DNA of 64,000 bases from Roseicella sp. DB1501 (GTDB lineage Bacteria > Pseudomonadota > Alphaproteobacteria > Acetobacterales > Acetobacteraceae), in assembly GCF_013112485.1 (NCBI RefSeq), contig NZ_JABFHG010000001.1:372001-436000 (forward strand). The letters are read 5' to 3'. The notes beneath the pieces were generated by a model. That model made no database searches, was not told where the DNA came from, and saw only the letters and a program-made list of their open reading frames with translations. The first letter of the stretch is position 1; each line of letters starts with the position of its first letter. The position numbers and the translations under genes were made by a program. Positions 45,749 to 55,363 of the stretch are shown here, one piece after another.

Positions 45749-47464
45749 CTACATGCCGCCGATGTAGTTCGGGCCGCCGCCGCCCTCGGGCGTCGTCCAG
45801 TCGATGTTCTGCGACGGGTCCTTGATGTCGCAGGTCTTGCAGTGCACGCAGTTCTGCGCGTTGATCACCAGCCGCGCCCCGGCATCGCCGGCCTCGACCT
45901 CGGCGCCCTCGCCCGTCGCCTCGGCATCCGGCGTGCCCTTCAGCTCCCGCTCCGCCTCCGGCCCCACCGCCTCGTAGACCGCGGCCGGGCAGTAGCGGCT
46001 CTCCGGACTGCGGAACTGGTCCCAGTTCACGCCCTTCCAGCGCCCCGGATCGCGCAGCTTCAGATGCGCCGGCTGGTCCTCCTCGTGGTTGGTGTTGGAG
46101 AGGAAGACCGAGGAGAGCCGGTCGAAGGTCAGCTTGCCGTCCGGCTTCGGATAGACGATCCGCTTGGCCTCGGAGGCCTTCTTCAGCGTCTCGTTGTCCG
46201 CATGATGCCCCCAGGTCCAGGGCGCCTTGCCGCGGAAGAGGTAGGTGTCGAGCGCGGCATTCACCAACCCACCCCAGAGGCCGTACTTGGCGAAGCCCGG
46301 GCGGATGTTCCGCACGCCCTGCAGCTCGGTCCAGACCCAGCTCTTGCTGAGCGCCTCGGGATAGGCCTCGAGTACCGGCGGCCGCGCCTCGCCGGCCAGC
46401 GCCGCGGCCACCGCCTCGGCCGCGACCATGCCGGACTTCATGGAGGTGTGCGTGCCCTTGATCTTCGGCACGTTGAGGAAGCCGGCGGTGTCGCCGATCA
46501 GCATGCCGCCCGGGAAGACCAGCTTCGGGATGGCCTGGAAGCCGCCCTCGTTCAGCGCCCGCGCGCCATAGGCGATGCGCTTGCCGCCCTCCAGCATCTT
46601 GCGCACCTCCGGGTGCGTCTTGAAGCGCTGGAACTCGTCGAAGGGCGAGAGCCAGGGATTAGGATAGTCGAGCCCGATCACGAAGCCGATCGAGACCAGG
46701 TTCTCGCCCAGCATGTAGAGCCAGGAGCCGCCATAGGTGTCGCTCGCGAGCGGCCAGCCGGTGGAGTGCCAGACCAGGCCCGGTGTGTGCCGCTCCTTCG
46801 GGATCTCCCACAGCTCCTTCATGCCGAGGGCGAAGGTCTGCGGCGCGACGCCCTCGCGCAGCTTGTAGCGCTCGAAGAGCTGCTTGGTGAGCGAGCCGCG
46901 GCAGCCCTCGGCGAAGAGGGTGTAGGTGGCGCGCAGCTCCATGCCCGGCTCGTAATTCTGGCCCTTGGTGCCGTCCTTCAGGATGCCGGCGACGCCGGCG
47001 ATGACGCCCTTGACCGTGGCTCCCCCTGGCCCCTCCTCGACGATGGTCTCGGAGGCCGCGAAGCCCGGATAGATCTCGACACCGAGCGCCTCGGCCTTGG
47101 CGCCGAGCCAGCGGCAGACATTGCCAAGGCTAACGATGTAATTGCCGTGGTTGTTCATCTGCGGCGGCGTCGGCAGCTTGTAGGCCTTCGTCTCCGTCAG
47201 CAGCATGAAGCGGTCGTCGGTGGCGGGGGTCGCCAGGGCCGGCGGGTCCTCGCGCCAGTCGGGGAGCAGCTCGTCCAGCGCCCGCGGCTCGACCACCGCG
47301 CCCGAGAGGATATGGGCGCCGATCTCGCTGCCTTTCTCGACCAAGCAGACTGTGGCGTCGGGCGCGGCCTGTTTGAGGCGGATCGCCGCGGCGAGCCCGG
47401 CGGGACCGCCACCCACGATCAGCACGTCGAACTCCATCGCCTCGCGCTGTTCCGCCTCCGACAT
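45749..47464 (-). CDS. Electron-transfer flavoprotein-ubiquinone oxidoreductase (ETF-QO)
   Basis: Membrane-bound flavoprotein passing electrons from ETF (fatty acid and amino acid oxidation) to ubiquinone. The 571-aa protein has the FAD motif [14 protein letters not shown] near residue 13, [17 protein letters not shown] and the C-terminal [4Fe-4S] ferredoxin motif [21 protein letters not shown] 47464 follows GGAGGAG at 7-8 bp; an ATG at 47479 would cover that site. The acidic insert [15 protein letters not shown] before the cluster is unusual but probably a loop. Confidence 0.95.
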   Translation of the reverse strand: MSEAEQREAMEFDVLIVGGGPAGLAAAIRLKQAAPDATVCLVEKGSEIGAHILSGAVVEPRALDELLPDWREDPPALATPATDDRFMLLTETKAYKLPTPPQMNNHGNYIVSLGNVCRWLGAKAEALGVEIYPGFAASETIVEEGPGGATVKGVIAGVAGILKDGTKGQNYEPGMELRATYTLFAEGCRGSLTKQLFERYKLREGVAPQTFALGMKELWEIPKERHTPGLVWHSTGWPLASDTYGGSWLYMLGENLVSIGFVIGLDYPNPWLSPFDEFQRFKTHPEVRKMLEGGKRIAYGARALNEGGFQAIPKLVFPGGMLIGDTAGFLNVPKIKGTHTSMKSGMVAAEAVAAALAGEARPPVLEAYPEALSKSWVWTELQGVRNIRPGFAKYGLWGGLVNAALDTYLFRGKAPWTWGHHADNETLKKASEAKRIVYPKPDGKLTFDRLSSVFLSNTNHEEDQPAHLKLRDPGRWKGVNWDQFRSPESRYCPAAVYEAVGPEAERELKGTPDAEATGEGAEVEAGDAGARLVINAQNCVHCKTCDIKDPSQNIDWTTPEGGGGPNYIGGM

Positions 47465-47588
47465 GCCCGGCTCCTCCATTGTGCTGAGGCATGTAGCCCC
47501 GCGCCGGGTTGCGCGGAACCCCGTCCCGGCGCGATACCGGCCGGGAGACCCAACGGGCGAGAGCAACGGGCGGGAGCATCGGGCGAGC

Positions 47589-48422
47589 ATGGAGGCCGTG
47601 ACGCCGGAGGCGCTGCTCGCGGCGCTCAGGCTGCAGATCGACTGGGGGGCGGACGAGGCGCTGGACGCGGCGCCGCTCGACCGCACCCGGCCGGCCGGCC
47701 GCCCCGAATCGGCGGATGCCGCGGCCGCCGCCCCCTTCCCCGATGCCACCTCCCCCGGCGCCCGGCCGCCGCGCCCGGCCCTTGTCACGCCGCGCCGGGC
47801 TGCCATCGCCGCGCCGCCGGCAGCGAGCCGGGCCGCCGCCCTCGCCGCGGCGGCGGACAGCCTGCCGGCGCTGCGCGAGGCCATGGCCCGCTTCGACGGC
47901 AGCCCGCTGCGCGAGACGGCGACCAACCTCGTCTTCGCCGATGGCGCGCCGGAGAGCGGGCTGATGCTGATCGGCGAGGCGCCGGGCGGCGACGAGGACC
48001 GCCAGGGCAGGCCCTTCGTCGGCGTCTCCGGCCAGCTGCTCGACCGGATGCTGGCCTCGATCGGGCTGCGGCGGGAGGCGGGCGGCTTCTACATCACCAA
48101 TATCCTGCCCTTCCGGCCGCCGGGGAACCGCACCCCGACCGATGCCGAGATCACGCTCTTCCTGCCCTTCGTGCTGCGCCACATCGCCCTGGCCCGGCCG
48201 CGGCACCTGGTGCTGCTCGGCGGCGTCGCGGCCAAGTCGCTGCTGCGCTCGCGCGAGGGGATCACCCGGCTGCGCGGCCGCTGGCACGAGGTGACGGCGG
48301 AGGACGGGCAGGCCTGGCCGGCGCTGGCGACGCTGCACCCGGCCTATCTGCTGCGGACCCCCTCCGCCAAGCGGGAGGCCTGGCGCGACCTGCTGCTGCT
48401 GCAACGGCGCCTGGCGTCCTGA
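47589..48422 (+). CDS. Family-4-type uracil-DNA glycosylase lacking all cysteines
   Basis: DNA repair glycosylase homologue, 277 aa. After a variable, Ala/Pro-rich N-terminus (1-85) come the family motifs: [17 protein letters not shown] (129-145), [16 protein letters not shown] (169-184), and HPAYLLR (250-256). The protein contains no cysteine: positions that bind the [4Fe-4S] cluster in typical members are S105 (FDGSPL), F175 (LPFRPP) and F191 (LFLPF). It therefore cannot hold the usual cluster. It is divergent from ETF-QO and followed by three hairpins. Confidence 0.88.
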   Translation: MEAVTPEALLAALRLQIDWGADEALDAAPLDRTRPAGRPESADAAAAAPFPDATSPGARPPRPALVTPRRAAIAAPPAASRAAALAAAADSLPALREAMARFDGSPLRETATNLVFADGAPESGLMLIGEAPGGDEDRQGRPFVGVSGQLLDRMLASIGLRREAGGFYITNILPFRPPGNRTPTDAEITLFLPFVLRHIALARPRHLVLLGGVAAKSLLRSREGITRLRGRWHEVTAEDGQAWPALATLHPAYLLRTPSAKREAWRDLLLLQRRLAS

Positions 48423-48426
48423 TCGA

Positions 48427-48515
48427 GACGTCCTTCGGACGTCACTCTCAGGCCACCAGCCTTCGTATTCAGTGGCCTGCTTGTCCCTTCCGTTCGTGGG
48501 CGAAGCCCACGAACG
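48427..48515. repeat. Three successive perfect hairpins after the UDG gene
   Basis: GACGTCC/GGACGTC with a 3-nt loop (48427-48443), CAGGCCAC/GTGGCCTG with a 15-nt loop (48449-48479) and CGTTCGTGGGC/GCCCACGAACG with a 3-nt loop (48491-48515). The first begins 5 bp after the UDG stop. The set may be a terminator or a composite palindromic element. Confidence 0.6.
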
Positions 48516-48595
48516 TCCGGGGCAGGACACTGGCCTGACCATGGGGGGCTTCCTTGTTGTATTGAATTCACACTGAATGGTAACGGGAATGTGCC

Positions 48596-50386
48596 ATGCC
48601 CGTGACTCTTCCCGGGGCCCTGCGCGCCCTGCTGGCCGCGATGCCGCTCACCATGCCTCTCACCCTGGCGCTGCCCGGCGCGCCCGCCTCGGCGCAGCCG
48701 ACGCCGCAGCAGGCCATCGCGGCTGGCCCTGCCGCCCTGCCGCAGCTTCTCGCCCCCGCCGAGGCGGCGCGGCTGCGGCGCATCCTGGCGCTGCAGGCGC
48801 AAGGCGACCTCGCCGCCGCCCAGCAGGAGACGGAGCGCCTGGCCGACCGGCGGCTGCTCGGCCATGTGCTGGCCGACCGCTACCTGCGGCCGGGCGCCGA
48901 CCCGGGCCGCGCCGCGCTGCAATCCTGGCTCGCGCTCTATGGCGACCATCCCGAGGCGGGTGCGATCCAGGCCCTGCTCCGCCGGCTGCCGCCGCGCGAC
49001 GCGGTCCCGCCGGAGGCCGCCCCCGCTTCCGAGGCCGACCTCGCCGTCCCTGAGCAGTCGCCGCCCGACCCGGCGCTGCGACGCGACCCAGCCCTGGAGC
49101 GCGCGGTGCGCGAGCGGGCTGCGGCCGGCGATGCGGCGGGCGGCCTGGCCCGCATCGCCGAGGCGAAGGGCATCGCCCCCGCCTATGCCGCACGGCTGCA
49201 GGCCGAGCTCGGCATCGGCCTGTTCCGCGCCGGCCACGACGAGGCGGCGCTGCGCATCGCCGCCGAGGCGGCCCGCGCCGGCGAGGCCAGCGGCCTCGCT
49301 GCCTTCGCCGCCGGCTTGGCCGCCTGGGGCGCCGGCCAGCCGGACGCCGCCCTGCCCTATCTCGAACGCGCCGCGCGACAGGAGGGGGCGCCGCCGGCGC
49401 TGCGGGCCGCCGCCGCCTTCTGGACCGCGCGCGCCGCGGTGCGGGCCCGCCAGCCGGCGCTATACGTGCCCTGGATGCTGCAGGCGGCGCAGGCGCCGCG
49501 CAGCTTCTACGGGCTGCTGGCCCGCCGGGCGCTCGGCATCGGCGCGCAATTCGCCTGGGAGGCGCCGGCCGGCGCCGCCGCCTCGCCCCTCGCCCCCCTG
49601 GCCGAGAGTGCCGGCGGCTGGCGGGCCCTCGCCCTGCTGCAAATCGGCGCGACGGACCCGGCCGAGGCCGAGCTGCGCCAGCTTCAGGCCCAGGCCGGCC
49701 GCAACCCCGCCCTGCTGCGGGCGATGCGGATGGTCGCCGGGCAGGCGGGGCTGCACGGCCTCGCCGCGCAGCTCGCCGCCGCGCCGGAGGCCGCCGGGGA
49801 CGGCCCGCGCGACCTCGCCCGCTTCCCGCTGCCGGTGCTGCAGCCGCAAGGCGGCTACCGCATCGACCCGGCCCTGCTCTATGCCGTGGCGCTGCAGGAG
49901 AGCCGCTTCGATGCCGGCGCTGTCTCGCCCGCCGGCGCCCGCGGGCTGATGCAGATCATGCCGGCCACGGCGAGCTTCGTGGCGCATGACCCGGGCCTGC
50001 GGGGCGAGGCCGTCCGGCGGCTGCACGATCCGGGTCTCTCGCTCGAGCTCGGGCAGCGCTACCTGCACCATCTCGCGCAGCATGAGGGGATCGAGGGCAA
50101 CCTCGTCCGGCTGCTCGCCGCCTACAATGCCGGGCCAGGCAACCTGCTGAGATGGCTGCCGGCGCATGGCCATCGCGAGGACCCCTTCCTGTTCATCGAG
50201 GCGATCCCCTTCGAGGAGACGCGCCTCTACGTGCAGCGGGTGCTGGCCTTTTCCTGGATCTACGCCTCCCGCCTCGGCCTGCCGGCGCCGAGCCTGGAGG
50301 CGCTGGCGGCGGGGCGCTTCCCGCGCTTCGCCGGGCCGGAGCAGGTGGCGGCCTTGCTGGATGGGCGGGACCGTCCCCACCCTTAG
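48596..50386 (+). CDS. Soluble lytic murein transglycosylase
   Basis: Periplasmic enzyme cleaving peptidoglycan glycan strands with 1,6-anhydro product. The 596-aa protein has a signal peptide (to about LPGAPASAQ), a long alpha-helical superhelix (Ala-rich repeats, 40-400) and a C-terminal SLT domain: IDPALLYAVALQESRFDAGA with catalytic E435, GARGLMQIMPATA, and AAYNAGPGNLLRWL. GGGAA lies 7 bp before the ATG. A multi-hairpin region precedes it and moaB follows 49 bp later. Confidence 0.93.
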   Translation: MPVTLPGALRALLAAMPLTMPLTLALPGAPASAQPTPQQAIAAGPAALPQLLAPAEAARLRRILALQAQGDLAAAQQETERLADRRLLGHVLADRYLRPGADPGRAALQSWLALYGDHPEAGAIQALLRRLPPRDAVPPEAAPASEADLAVPEQSPPDPALRRDPALERAVRERAAAGDAAGGLARIAEAKGIAPAYAARLQAELGIGLFRAGHDEAALRIAAEAARAGEASGLAAFAAGLAAWGAGQPDAALPYLERAARQEGAPPALRAAAAFWTARAAVRARQPALYVPWMLQAAQAPRSFYGLLARRALGIGAQFAWEAPAGAAASPLAPLAESAGGWRALALLQIGATDPAEAELRQLQAQAGRNPALLRAMRMVAGQAGLHGLAAQLAAAPEAAGDGPRDLARFPLPVLQPQGGYRIDPALLYAVALQESRFDAGAVSPAGARGLMQIMPATASFVAHDPGLRGEAVRRLHDPGLSLELGQRYLHHLAQHEGIEGNLVRLLAAYNAGPGNLLRWLPAHGHREDPFLFIEAIPFEETRLYVQRVLAFSWIYASRLGLPAPSLEALAAGRFPRFAGPEQVAALLDGRDRPHP

Positions 50387-50435
50387 GGGATGAACGGCGC
50401 CCCACCCGCCGCCCATCCCACGCCCCGGAGCCCCC

Positions 50436-50975
50436 ATGCCGATCGACGAGAGCCTGCCCTTCCTCCCCGTCAACATCGCGGTGCTGACCGTCTCCGACAC
50501 CCGCGACCTGGCCAGCGACCGCTCCGGCCAGACCCTGCAGGAACGGATCGAGGGCGCCGGCCACCGCTGCGCCGCCCGCGAGATCACCCGCGACGAGGCG
50601 GATGCGATCGAGGCCATCCTGCGCCGCTGGATCGCCGACCCGGCCATCGACTGCGTCATCACCACCGGCGGCACCGGCATCACCGGCCGCGACGTGACGC
50701 CGGAGGCCTTCCAGCGCGTGCTGGAGAAGGAGATCGAGGGCTTCGGCGAGCTGTTCCGGATGCTGAGCTACCGCAAGATCGGCACCAGCACGATGCAGAG
50801 CCGGGCGCTCGGCGGCGTCGCCGACGGCACCTACCTGTTCGCCCTGCCCGGCAGCACCGGCGCGTGCAAGGATGCCTGGGACGACATCCTGGTGTTCCAG
50901 CTCGATGCCCGGCACCGGCCCTGCAACCTGGTGGAGCTGATGCCGCGGCTGAAGGAGCATGTGCGGGCGGCGTGA
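50436..50975 (+). CDS. moaB: MoaB/Mog-family molybdopterin protein
   Basis: Molybdenum cofactor biosynthesis protein (adenylylation of molybdopterin in the MogA/MoaB fold). The 179-aa protein has [19 protein letters not shown] at the N-terminus, the signature [17 protein letters not shown], and [15 protein letters not shown], the substrate-binding loops. Length and motifs match bacterial MoaB. It is 49 bp after the transglycosylase gene and converges on an amidase gene. Confidence 0.93.
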   Translation: MPIDESLPFLPVNIAVLTVSDTRDLASDRSGQTLQERIEGAGHRCAAREITRDEADAIEAILRRWIADPAIDCVITTGGTGITGRDVTPEAFQRVLEKEIEGFGELFRMLSYRKIGTSTMQSRALGGVADGTYLFALPGSTGACKDAWDDILVFQLDARHRPCNLVELMPRLKEHVRAA

Positions 50976-50985
50976 GACGGGGCCT

Positions 50986-52437
50986 TCAGGCTGTCTCCAC
51001 CGGCGGCACCACCCCCTCGCGCGGCAGGATCGGCAGCGCCCGGTCCAGCCCAACGATGCGCTCGAACACCGCCGCCGCGGCCAGCGCCACCGCGTCGCGC
51101 CGCGGCGGCGCCGCCACCTGCAGCCCGACCGGGCGGCCATACCGGTCCTGGCCGCAAGGCACCGCCACGGCGGGGCAGCCGGCCAGGGTGAAGGCGGCGT
51201 TCCACATCGAGCCGGCCATGTAATTCTCGAGCTTGCGGCCGCCGATGCTCTCCGGATGCCGCAGCATGACGTCGAAGGCGGGCGTGCCGGCGCCGGGTGT
51301 CACGATCACGTCGAACGCCGCGAAGACGGCGCTGACCCGGCGGTACCAGGCGGCGCGCTCGCGCTCGGCCCAGGCGAGTTGGCTCGGCGTCGCCGCCAGG
51401 CCGCGCTCGGTGTTCCAGACGATATCCGGCTTGATCCGCGCCCGGTGCGCGGCGAGCTGCAATTCGCGGTCGATGACGAATTGCTGGCTGCGCAGCACCA
51501 GGAAGGCCTCCTGCAGCGCGCCGAGCGGCAGGTCGATCGCCTCCACCGCGCAGCCCGCCTCGGCGAAGCGGCGCACCGCCGCATCGCACAGGGCGCGCAT
51601 CTCGCGGTCGATTGGCAGGCTGCCGAAATCGGCTGTATACGCGACGCGCCGGGGCGGCCGCGCCGCCGCGACGGCCGCCGCATAGGGCGTGGCCGGCGCG
51701 TCATAGGTCAGCGGGTCGCGCGCGTCCCAGCCGGCCATGGTGTCGAGGAACAGCGCCAGGTCGGGGATGCTGCGCGCCATCGGCCCCTGCACCGAGAGCG
51801 GCGAGAACAGCGCGTTCACCGTGCCCCGCGTCACCCGCCCCGGCGAGGGCCGCAGCCCGGTCACGCCGCAATAGGTGGCCGGCCGGCGCAGGCTGCCGCC
51901 GTGATCGGTGCCCTGGGCCAGCCAGCACTCGCCGGTCGCCAGCGCCACCGCCCCGCCGCCGGTGCTGCCGGCAGGGGTGAGCGCGGTGTTCCAGGGGTTG
52001 CGGGTGCGGCCGAAGACCTCGTTGAAGGTGGAGCCGCCGGCGCCGAATTCCGGCGTGTTGGACTTGCCGACGACGATGCCGCCGAGCGCCTCGATCCGCT
52101 CGACCAGCGGGTGCGAGCGCTCCGGCACATGGTCGCGGAAGAGCGGCGAGCCATAGGTGGTGCGGACGCCCGCGACATCGGTGAGGTCCTTGATCGTCAC
52201 CGGCAGCCCGGCGAGCCAGCCGGGCTCGCCCTCCCGCTTCGCGCCCTCGCCGGCCATCAGCCGCCGGGCATGCGCCCGCGCCCGGTCGAGGCAGAGGGTC
52301 GGCAGGGCGTTCACCGCCGGCTCGACCGCGGCGATGCGCCGCTCGGCGGCGTCGATCAGCTCGAGCGGCGAGACCTCCCGCCGCCGCAGGCGGGCGACGG
52401 CCTCGGTGGCGGTCAGGCGGATCAGCGCGTCGGACAT
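50986..52437 (-). CDS. Amidase-signature family hydrolase
   Basis: Ser-cisSer-Lys amidohydrolase, 483 aa. The triad residues are K83 (PVTIKDLTDVAG), the glycine/serine loop PAGSTGGGAVALA (S158/T159, with Thr at the usual cis-Ser place) and S182 (GTDHGGSLRRPA). SNTPEFGAGG is also typical. The Thr in place of the usual cis-Ser is a notable variation and may alter rate or specificity. It is 23 bp after the enolase-superfamily gene in the same direction, so they probably form an operon. Confidence 0.88.
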   Translation of the reverse strand: MSDALIRLTATEAVARLRRREVSPLELIDAAERRIAAVEPAVNALPTLCLDRARAHARRLMAGEGAKREGEPGWLAGLPVTIKDLTDVAGVRTTYGSPLFRDHVPERSHPLVERIEALGGIVVGKSNTPEFGAGGSTFNEVFGRTRNPWNTALTPAGSTGGGAVALATGECWLAQGTDHGGSLRRPATYCGVTGLRPSPGRVTRGTVNALFSPLSVQGPMARSIPDLALFLDTMAGWDARDPLTYDAPATPYAAAVAAARPPRRVAYTADFGSLPIDREMRALCDAAVRRFAEAGCAVEAIDLPLGALQEAFLVLRSQQFVIDRELQLAAHRARIKPDIVWNTERGLAATPSQLAWAERERAAWYRRVSAVFAAFDVIVTPGAGTPAFDVMLRHPESIGGRKLENYMAGSMWNAAFTLAGCPAVAVPCGQDRYGRPVGLQVAAPPRRDAVALAAAAVFERIVGLDRALPILPREGVVPPVETA

Positions 52438-52460
52438 GCGGCACTCCCCAGGGCGGCCGG

Positions 52461-53549
52461 TCAGGCCCGCACCTTCTCCAGCCCCGCCCAGTCGAAGCCG
52501 ATGCCATGGCCCGGCCGCTCCGGCGCCACCGCCATGCCCTCCTCGATCCGCAGCGGCTGCTCGATGAAGCGGTCGAGGCCGAAGCCATGCGCTTCCAGGT
52601 AGAAGCGGTTCGGGCAGGCGGCGAGGAGCTGAACCGTCACGTCATGCGCGCCATGGCTGGTCAGCGGCAGGTGATGCGCCTCGGCCAGATGCGCGATCTT
52701 CATGAAGGCGGTGACGCCGCCGCAATTGGTCACGTCCGGCTCGGGATAGGAGACGCCGCCGGCGGCGATCAGCGCCTGGAAGTCCCAGAGCGAGCGCAGG
52801 TTCTCGCCGGTGGCGATCGGCACCCCGCCCTCGCGCAGCACCCGGGCATGGCCGGCGACATCCTCCGGCACCACCGGCTCCTCCAGCCAGGTCGGGTCGT
52901 GCGGCGCGAAGGCGCGGGCGGCGCGGATCGCCACATCGGCGGTCCAGCGCATATTGGCGTCCACCATCATCGGGAAGCCCTCGCCGAGATGCGCCCGCAT
53001 GGCGGCGAGCTTCGCCACATCCTCGGAGAGGCGCGGCCGGCCGACCTTCATCTTGATGGCGCGGAAGCCGCGCGCCAGGTTGCCCTCGGTCTGCCGGATC
53101 AGCGCCTTGGCGTCGAGCTCGAGATCGATGCCGCCGGCATAGCAGGGCACGCGCGGATCGTAGCCGCCGAGCAGCCGCCAGAGCGGCAGCCTGGCGCGCC
53201 GCGCCTTCAGGTCCCAGAGCGCGATGTCGATGGCCGATTGCGCCAGCACCGCCGGCCCGCCGCGGCCGCCGTAATGCAGGCCCCACCAGAGATGCTGCCA
53301 CAGCGCCTCGATCGCATCCGCCTCGTGGCCCATGGCGAGCTCGGCGATCTCGCGCGCCAGGATGTCATGCGCCGCGCCGCCATTGCGGCCGACGGTGTAG
53401 GTGTAGCCACTGCCCTCGGCCCCGTCGGCGTCGCGCAGGCGGCAGGTGACGAGCTCGAAATGCGTCATCGCGCCATGGGTGCTGTCGGTCAGCACCTCCG
53501 GCAGCGGGATGCGGTAATGCCCGGCCTCGATGCGTTCGAGCTTCGGCAT
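52461..53549 (-). CDS. Mandelate racemase/muconate-lactonizing enzyme family
   Basis: Enolase-superfamily enzyme that abstracts an alpha proton from a carboxylate, 362 aa. It has an N-terminal capping domain and barrel residues KMK (K166, K168), metal ligands D197 (VDANMRW), E223 (WLEEPV) and E249 (GENL), and D272/H299 (PDVTN, TSHGAH) as the general acid/base pair, so it looks active. It probably acts on an acid sugar; the exact substrate cannot be read. The downstream amidase suggests a joint pathway. Confidence 0.9.
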   Translation of the reverse strand: MPKLERIEAGHYRIPLPEVLTDSTHGAMTHFELVTCRLRDADGAEGSGYTYTVGRNGGAAHDILAREIAELAMGHEADAIEALWQHLWWGLHYGGRGGPAVLAQSAIDIALWDLKARRARLPLWRLLGGYDPRVPCYAGGIDLELDAKALIRQTEGNLARGFRAIKMKVGRPRLSEDVAKLAAMRAHLGEGFPMMVDANMRWTADVAIRAARAFAPHDPTWLEEPVVPEDVAGHARVLREGGVPIATGENLRSLWDFQALIAAGGVSYPEPDVTNCGGVTAFMKIAHLAEAHHLPLTSHGAHDVTVQLLAACPNRFYLEAHGFGLDRFIEQPLRIEEGMAVAPERPGHGIGFDWAGLEKVRA

Positions 53550-53612
53550 GGCGTCTCTCCCCTTCTCGCCTTGCGCGGCAGGCTACGCCGCGAGGCCGGG
53601 CGGCGCGAGGGG

Positions 53613-53658
53613 GCTGGAGCATGCTGCGTTCACATGCGTTCACGCAGCATGCTCCAGC
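53613..53658. repeat. Perfect 17-bp inverted repeat (40-nt family 2 element)
   Basis: GCTGGAGCATGCTGCGT and its exact reverse complement flank a 12-nt loop. The core (53616-53655) aligns with similar 40-nt units at 61366-61405 (reverse orientation) and more loosely 60334-60372. It lies upstream of the enolase-superfamily gene. Confidence 0.75.
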
Positions 53659-53670
53659 GTGTGATTTTGC

Positions 53671-53720
53671 GAGCATCTTCACGCGTTCGGATGACTCCAT
53701 CCGAACGCGATCTGCTCTAG
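53671..53720. repeat. 50-nt palindromic repeat, family 1, copy A
   Basis: GAGCATCTTCA, then a perfect 12-bp stem CGCGTTCGGATG/CATCCGAACGCG with loop ACTC (53682-53709), then ATCTGCTCTAG. It matches the copy at 56194-56243 with compensatory stem changes. The CTA at 53717-53719 is the stop codon (TAG) of the adjacent minus-strand DUF3293 gene. Confidence 0.8.
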
Positions 53721-54106
53721 CCGGCACGCAACCAGCGCAGCCGGGCCGGCTGGCCGAGGCGCAGCGTGACGATGGCCCGCTGCCGGAAGCGCCGGCCGAG
53801 CACGGCGAGGCGGCGCGGATCGCCGGCCAGCAGCAGGTGGCGCTCGCGCCAGCGCGGCGTGCCGCCCCAGCCCTCGACACCCGGCAGGCGCCGCGCCGCC
53901 GCCCGCAGCGCCGCGTGCCGGCGCGCGTTCCAGCCGGGCGGATGCCGGCGGCTGCCGGGATTCCAGGCGCCGACGAAGCCGCCTTCCCGGGCGCCGAACC
54001 GGCGCAGCAGCGCCTCCACCGCCGGGCTGCGCCGGCCGATCCGCGCCACCGCGCCCGCCGCCTCGTACGCGCTCGCCCGGTAGGCGGCGCCGAGCGCGGT
54101 GGTCAC
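53717..54106 (-). CDS. DUF3293 family protein
   Basis: A 129-aa protein of unknown function. The family core is visible: FVGAWNPGSRRHPPGWNARRH, GWGGTPRWRERHLLLAGD, then RLAVLGRRFRQRAIVTLRLG. It overlaps the start/stop of the RlmI-like methyltransferase (ATGA): this gene lies downstream of it. The stop TAG belongs to a palindromic repeat that extends past the gene. Confidence 0.75.
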   Translation of the reverse strand: MTTALGAAYRASAYEAAGAVARIGRRSPAVEALLRRFGAREGGFVGAWNPGSRRHPPGWNARRHAALRAAARRLPGVEGWGGTPRWRERHLLLAGDPRRLAVLGRRFRQRAIVTLRLGQPARLRWLRAG

Positions 54107-55299
54107 GGCAGTTGGAAGAGCAGCGCCTTCAGATAGGCGCTCTCCGGCAGCTGCGGATGCACCGGATGGTCGGGGCCGGCGCCGCCCTGGAAGAGCAGCT
54201 TCGCCTCCCGCCGGGCCCGCCCGAGGCCCCAGATCACCGCATCGGCGAAGTCCCCCGGCGCCACGTGATGCGAGCAGGAGGCGATGAAGAGGAAGCCGCC
54301 CGGCGCCACCAGCGGCGCCGCGAGGCGCGCCAGCTTGCCATAGCCGCGCAGCGCCTGCGGCTGGTCCTTGCGCGACTTGGCGAAGGCCGGCGGGTCGGCG
54401 ACGACGATGTCGAAGCGCGTCCCGGCGGCGCCCATCCGCTCCAGCGCCTCCAGCGCCTCGCCGCGCTGCGCCTCCACCCGCTCCGCCAGGCCGTTGCCGC
54501 GCGCCGTCTCCATGGTGAGGTCGAGCGCATGCGCGCTGCGGTCGAGCAGCGTCACCCGCGCCGCCCCGGCCGCGGCGCAGCGCAGGCCGAAGCCTCCGGT
54601 ATGGCAGAAGGCGTCGAGCACCGTCGCGGAGCGGGCGAGCCGCGCCACCCGGTCGCGATTCTCCCGCTGGTCGTAGAACCAGCCGGTCTTTTGGCCGCCG
54701 AGCAGGTCCACCGCGAAGCCGAGCCCGCCCTCCTCGACCCGCGCGGTGGTGTCGCTGCCGAGCAGCGGCGCCACGCCCTCCTCCAGCCCCTCCAGCCGGC
54801 GCACCGCGGCGTCGTTGCGGGCGACGACGAGGCGCGGCGCGAGCAGGCGCCGCAGCGCCTCGACCAGCACCGGCGTCAGCGCCTCCATGCCGGCGGTATT
54901 GGCCTGCAGCGCCAGGGCATCGCCGTAGCGGTCGATGACGAGGCCGGGCAGGCCATCCGCCTCGGCATGCACGAGGCGGTAGAAGGGCGCGTCGTAGAGC
55001 CTCTCGCGCAGCGCCAGGGCGGCGCCGAGGCGGCGCTCCGCCCAGGCGGCATCCAGCGCCGCCGCCGGATCGCGGTCGAGCAGCCGGGCGGCGATCAGGC
55101 TGTGCGGGTTGAAGCTCCAGCTGCCGTGCCGCCAGCCATCATCGCCCTCCAGCCGCACCGCGCCGCCCGGCGGCAGGGCGCGGATCGCCGGGGTCATGGC
55201 GATCTCGTTCGAGAAGGCCCAGGGGTGGCCGGCCTTCACCCGGCGGTCATGGCCGGGCAGGAGGCGGATCAGGGGGCGGTCTGCGGGCGTGTCGCTCAT
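54103..55299 (-). CDS. Class I SAM-dependent rRNA methyltransferase, RlmI/RlmK-like
   Basis: 23S rRNA m5C-type methyltransferase family member, 398 aa. An N-terminal PUA domain (LLPGHDRRVKAGHPWAFSNE, residues 13-32) is followed by the EEHUD/RlmI domain (GDALALQANTAGMEALTP) and the MTase domain: VLDAFCHTGGFGLRCAAAGA, DIVVADPPAFAKS and SCSHHVAPGDF. ATG 55299 is chosen because upstream residues are unrelated. It is divergent from panC (64-bp gap), and the DUF3293 gene follows with a 4-bp overlap. Confidence 0.9.
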   Translation of the reverse strand: MSDTPADRPLIRLLPGHDRRVKAGHPWAFSNEIAMTPAIRALPPGGAVRLEGDDGWRHGSWSFNPHSLIAARLLDRDPAAALDAAWAERRLGAALALRERLYDAPFYRLVHAEADGLPGLVIDRYGDALALQANTAGMEALTPVLVEALRRLLAPRLVVARNDAAVRRLEGLEEGVAPLLGSDTTARVEEGGLGFAVDLLGGQKTGWFYDQRENRDRVARLARSATVLDAFCHTGGFGLRCAAAGAARVTLLDRSAHALDLTMETARGNGLAERVEAQRGEALEALERMGAAGTRFDIVVADPPAFAKSRKDQPQALRGYGKLARLAAPLVAPGGFLFIASCSHHVAPGDFADAVIWGLGRARREAKLLFQGGAGPDHPVHPQLPESAYLKALLFQLP

Positions 55300-55363
55300 G
55301 GGGCCGCGGGTATGCGCCGGCCGGGCCTTGCGGCGCAATCGGCAACGGTGCAGATGCTGGGGC

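Noticed and set aside
45647-48538. A 963-codon plus-strand open frame opposite ETF-QO
   Set aside because: Shadow of the ETF-QO and UDG genes; no motifs and strongly biased composition.
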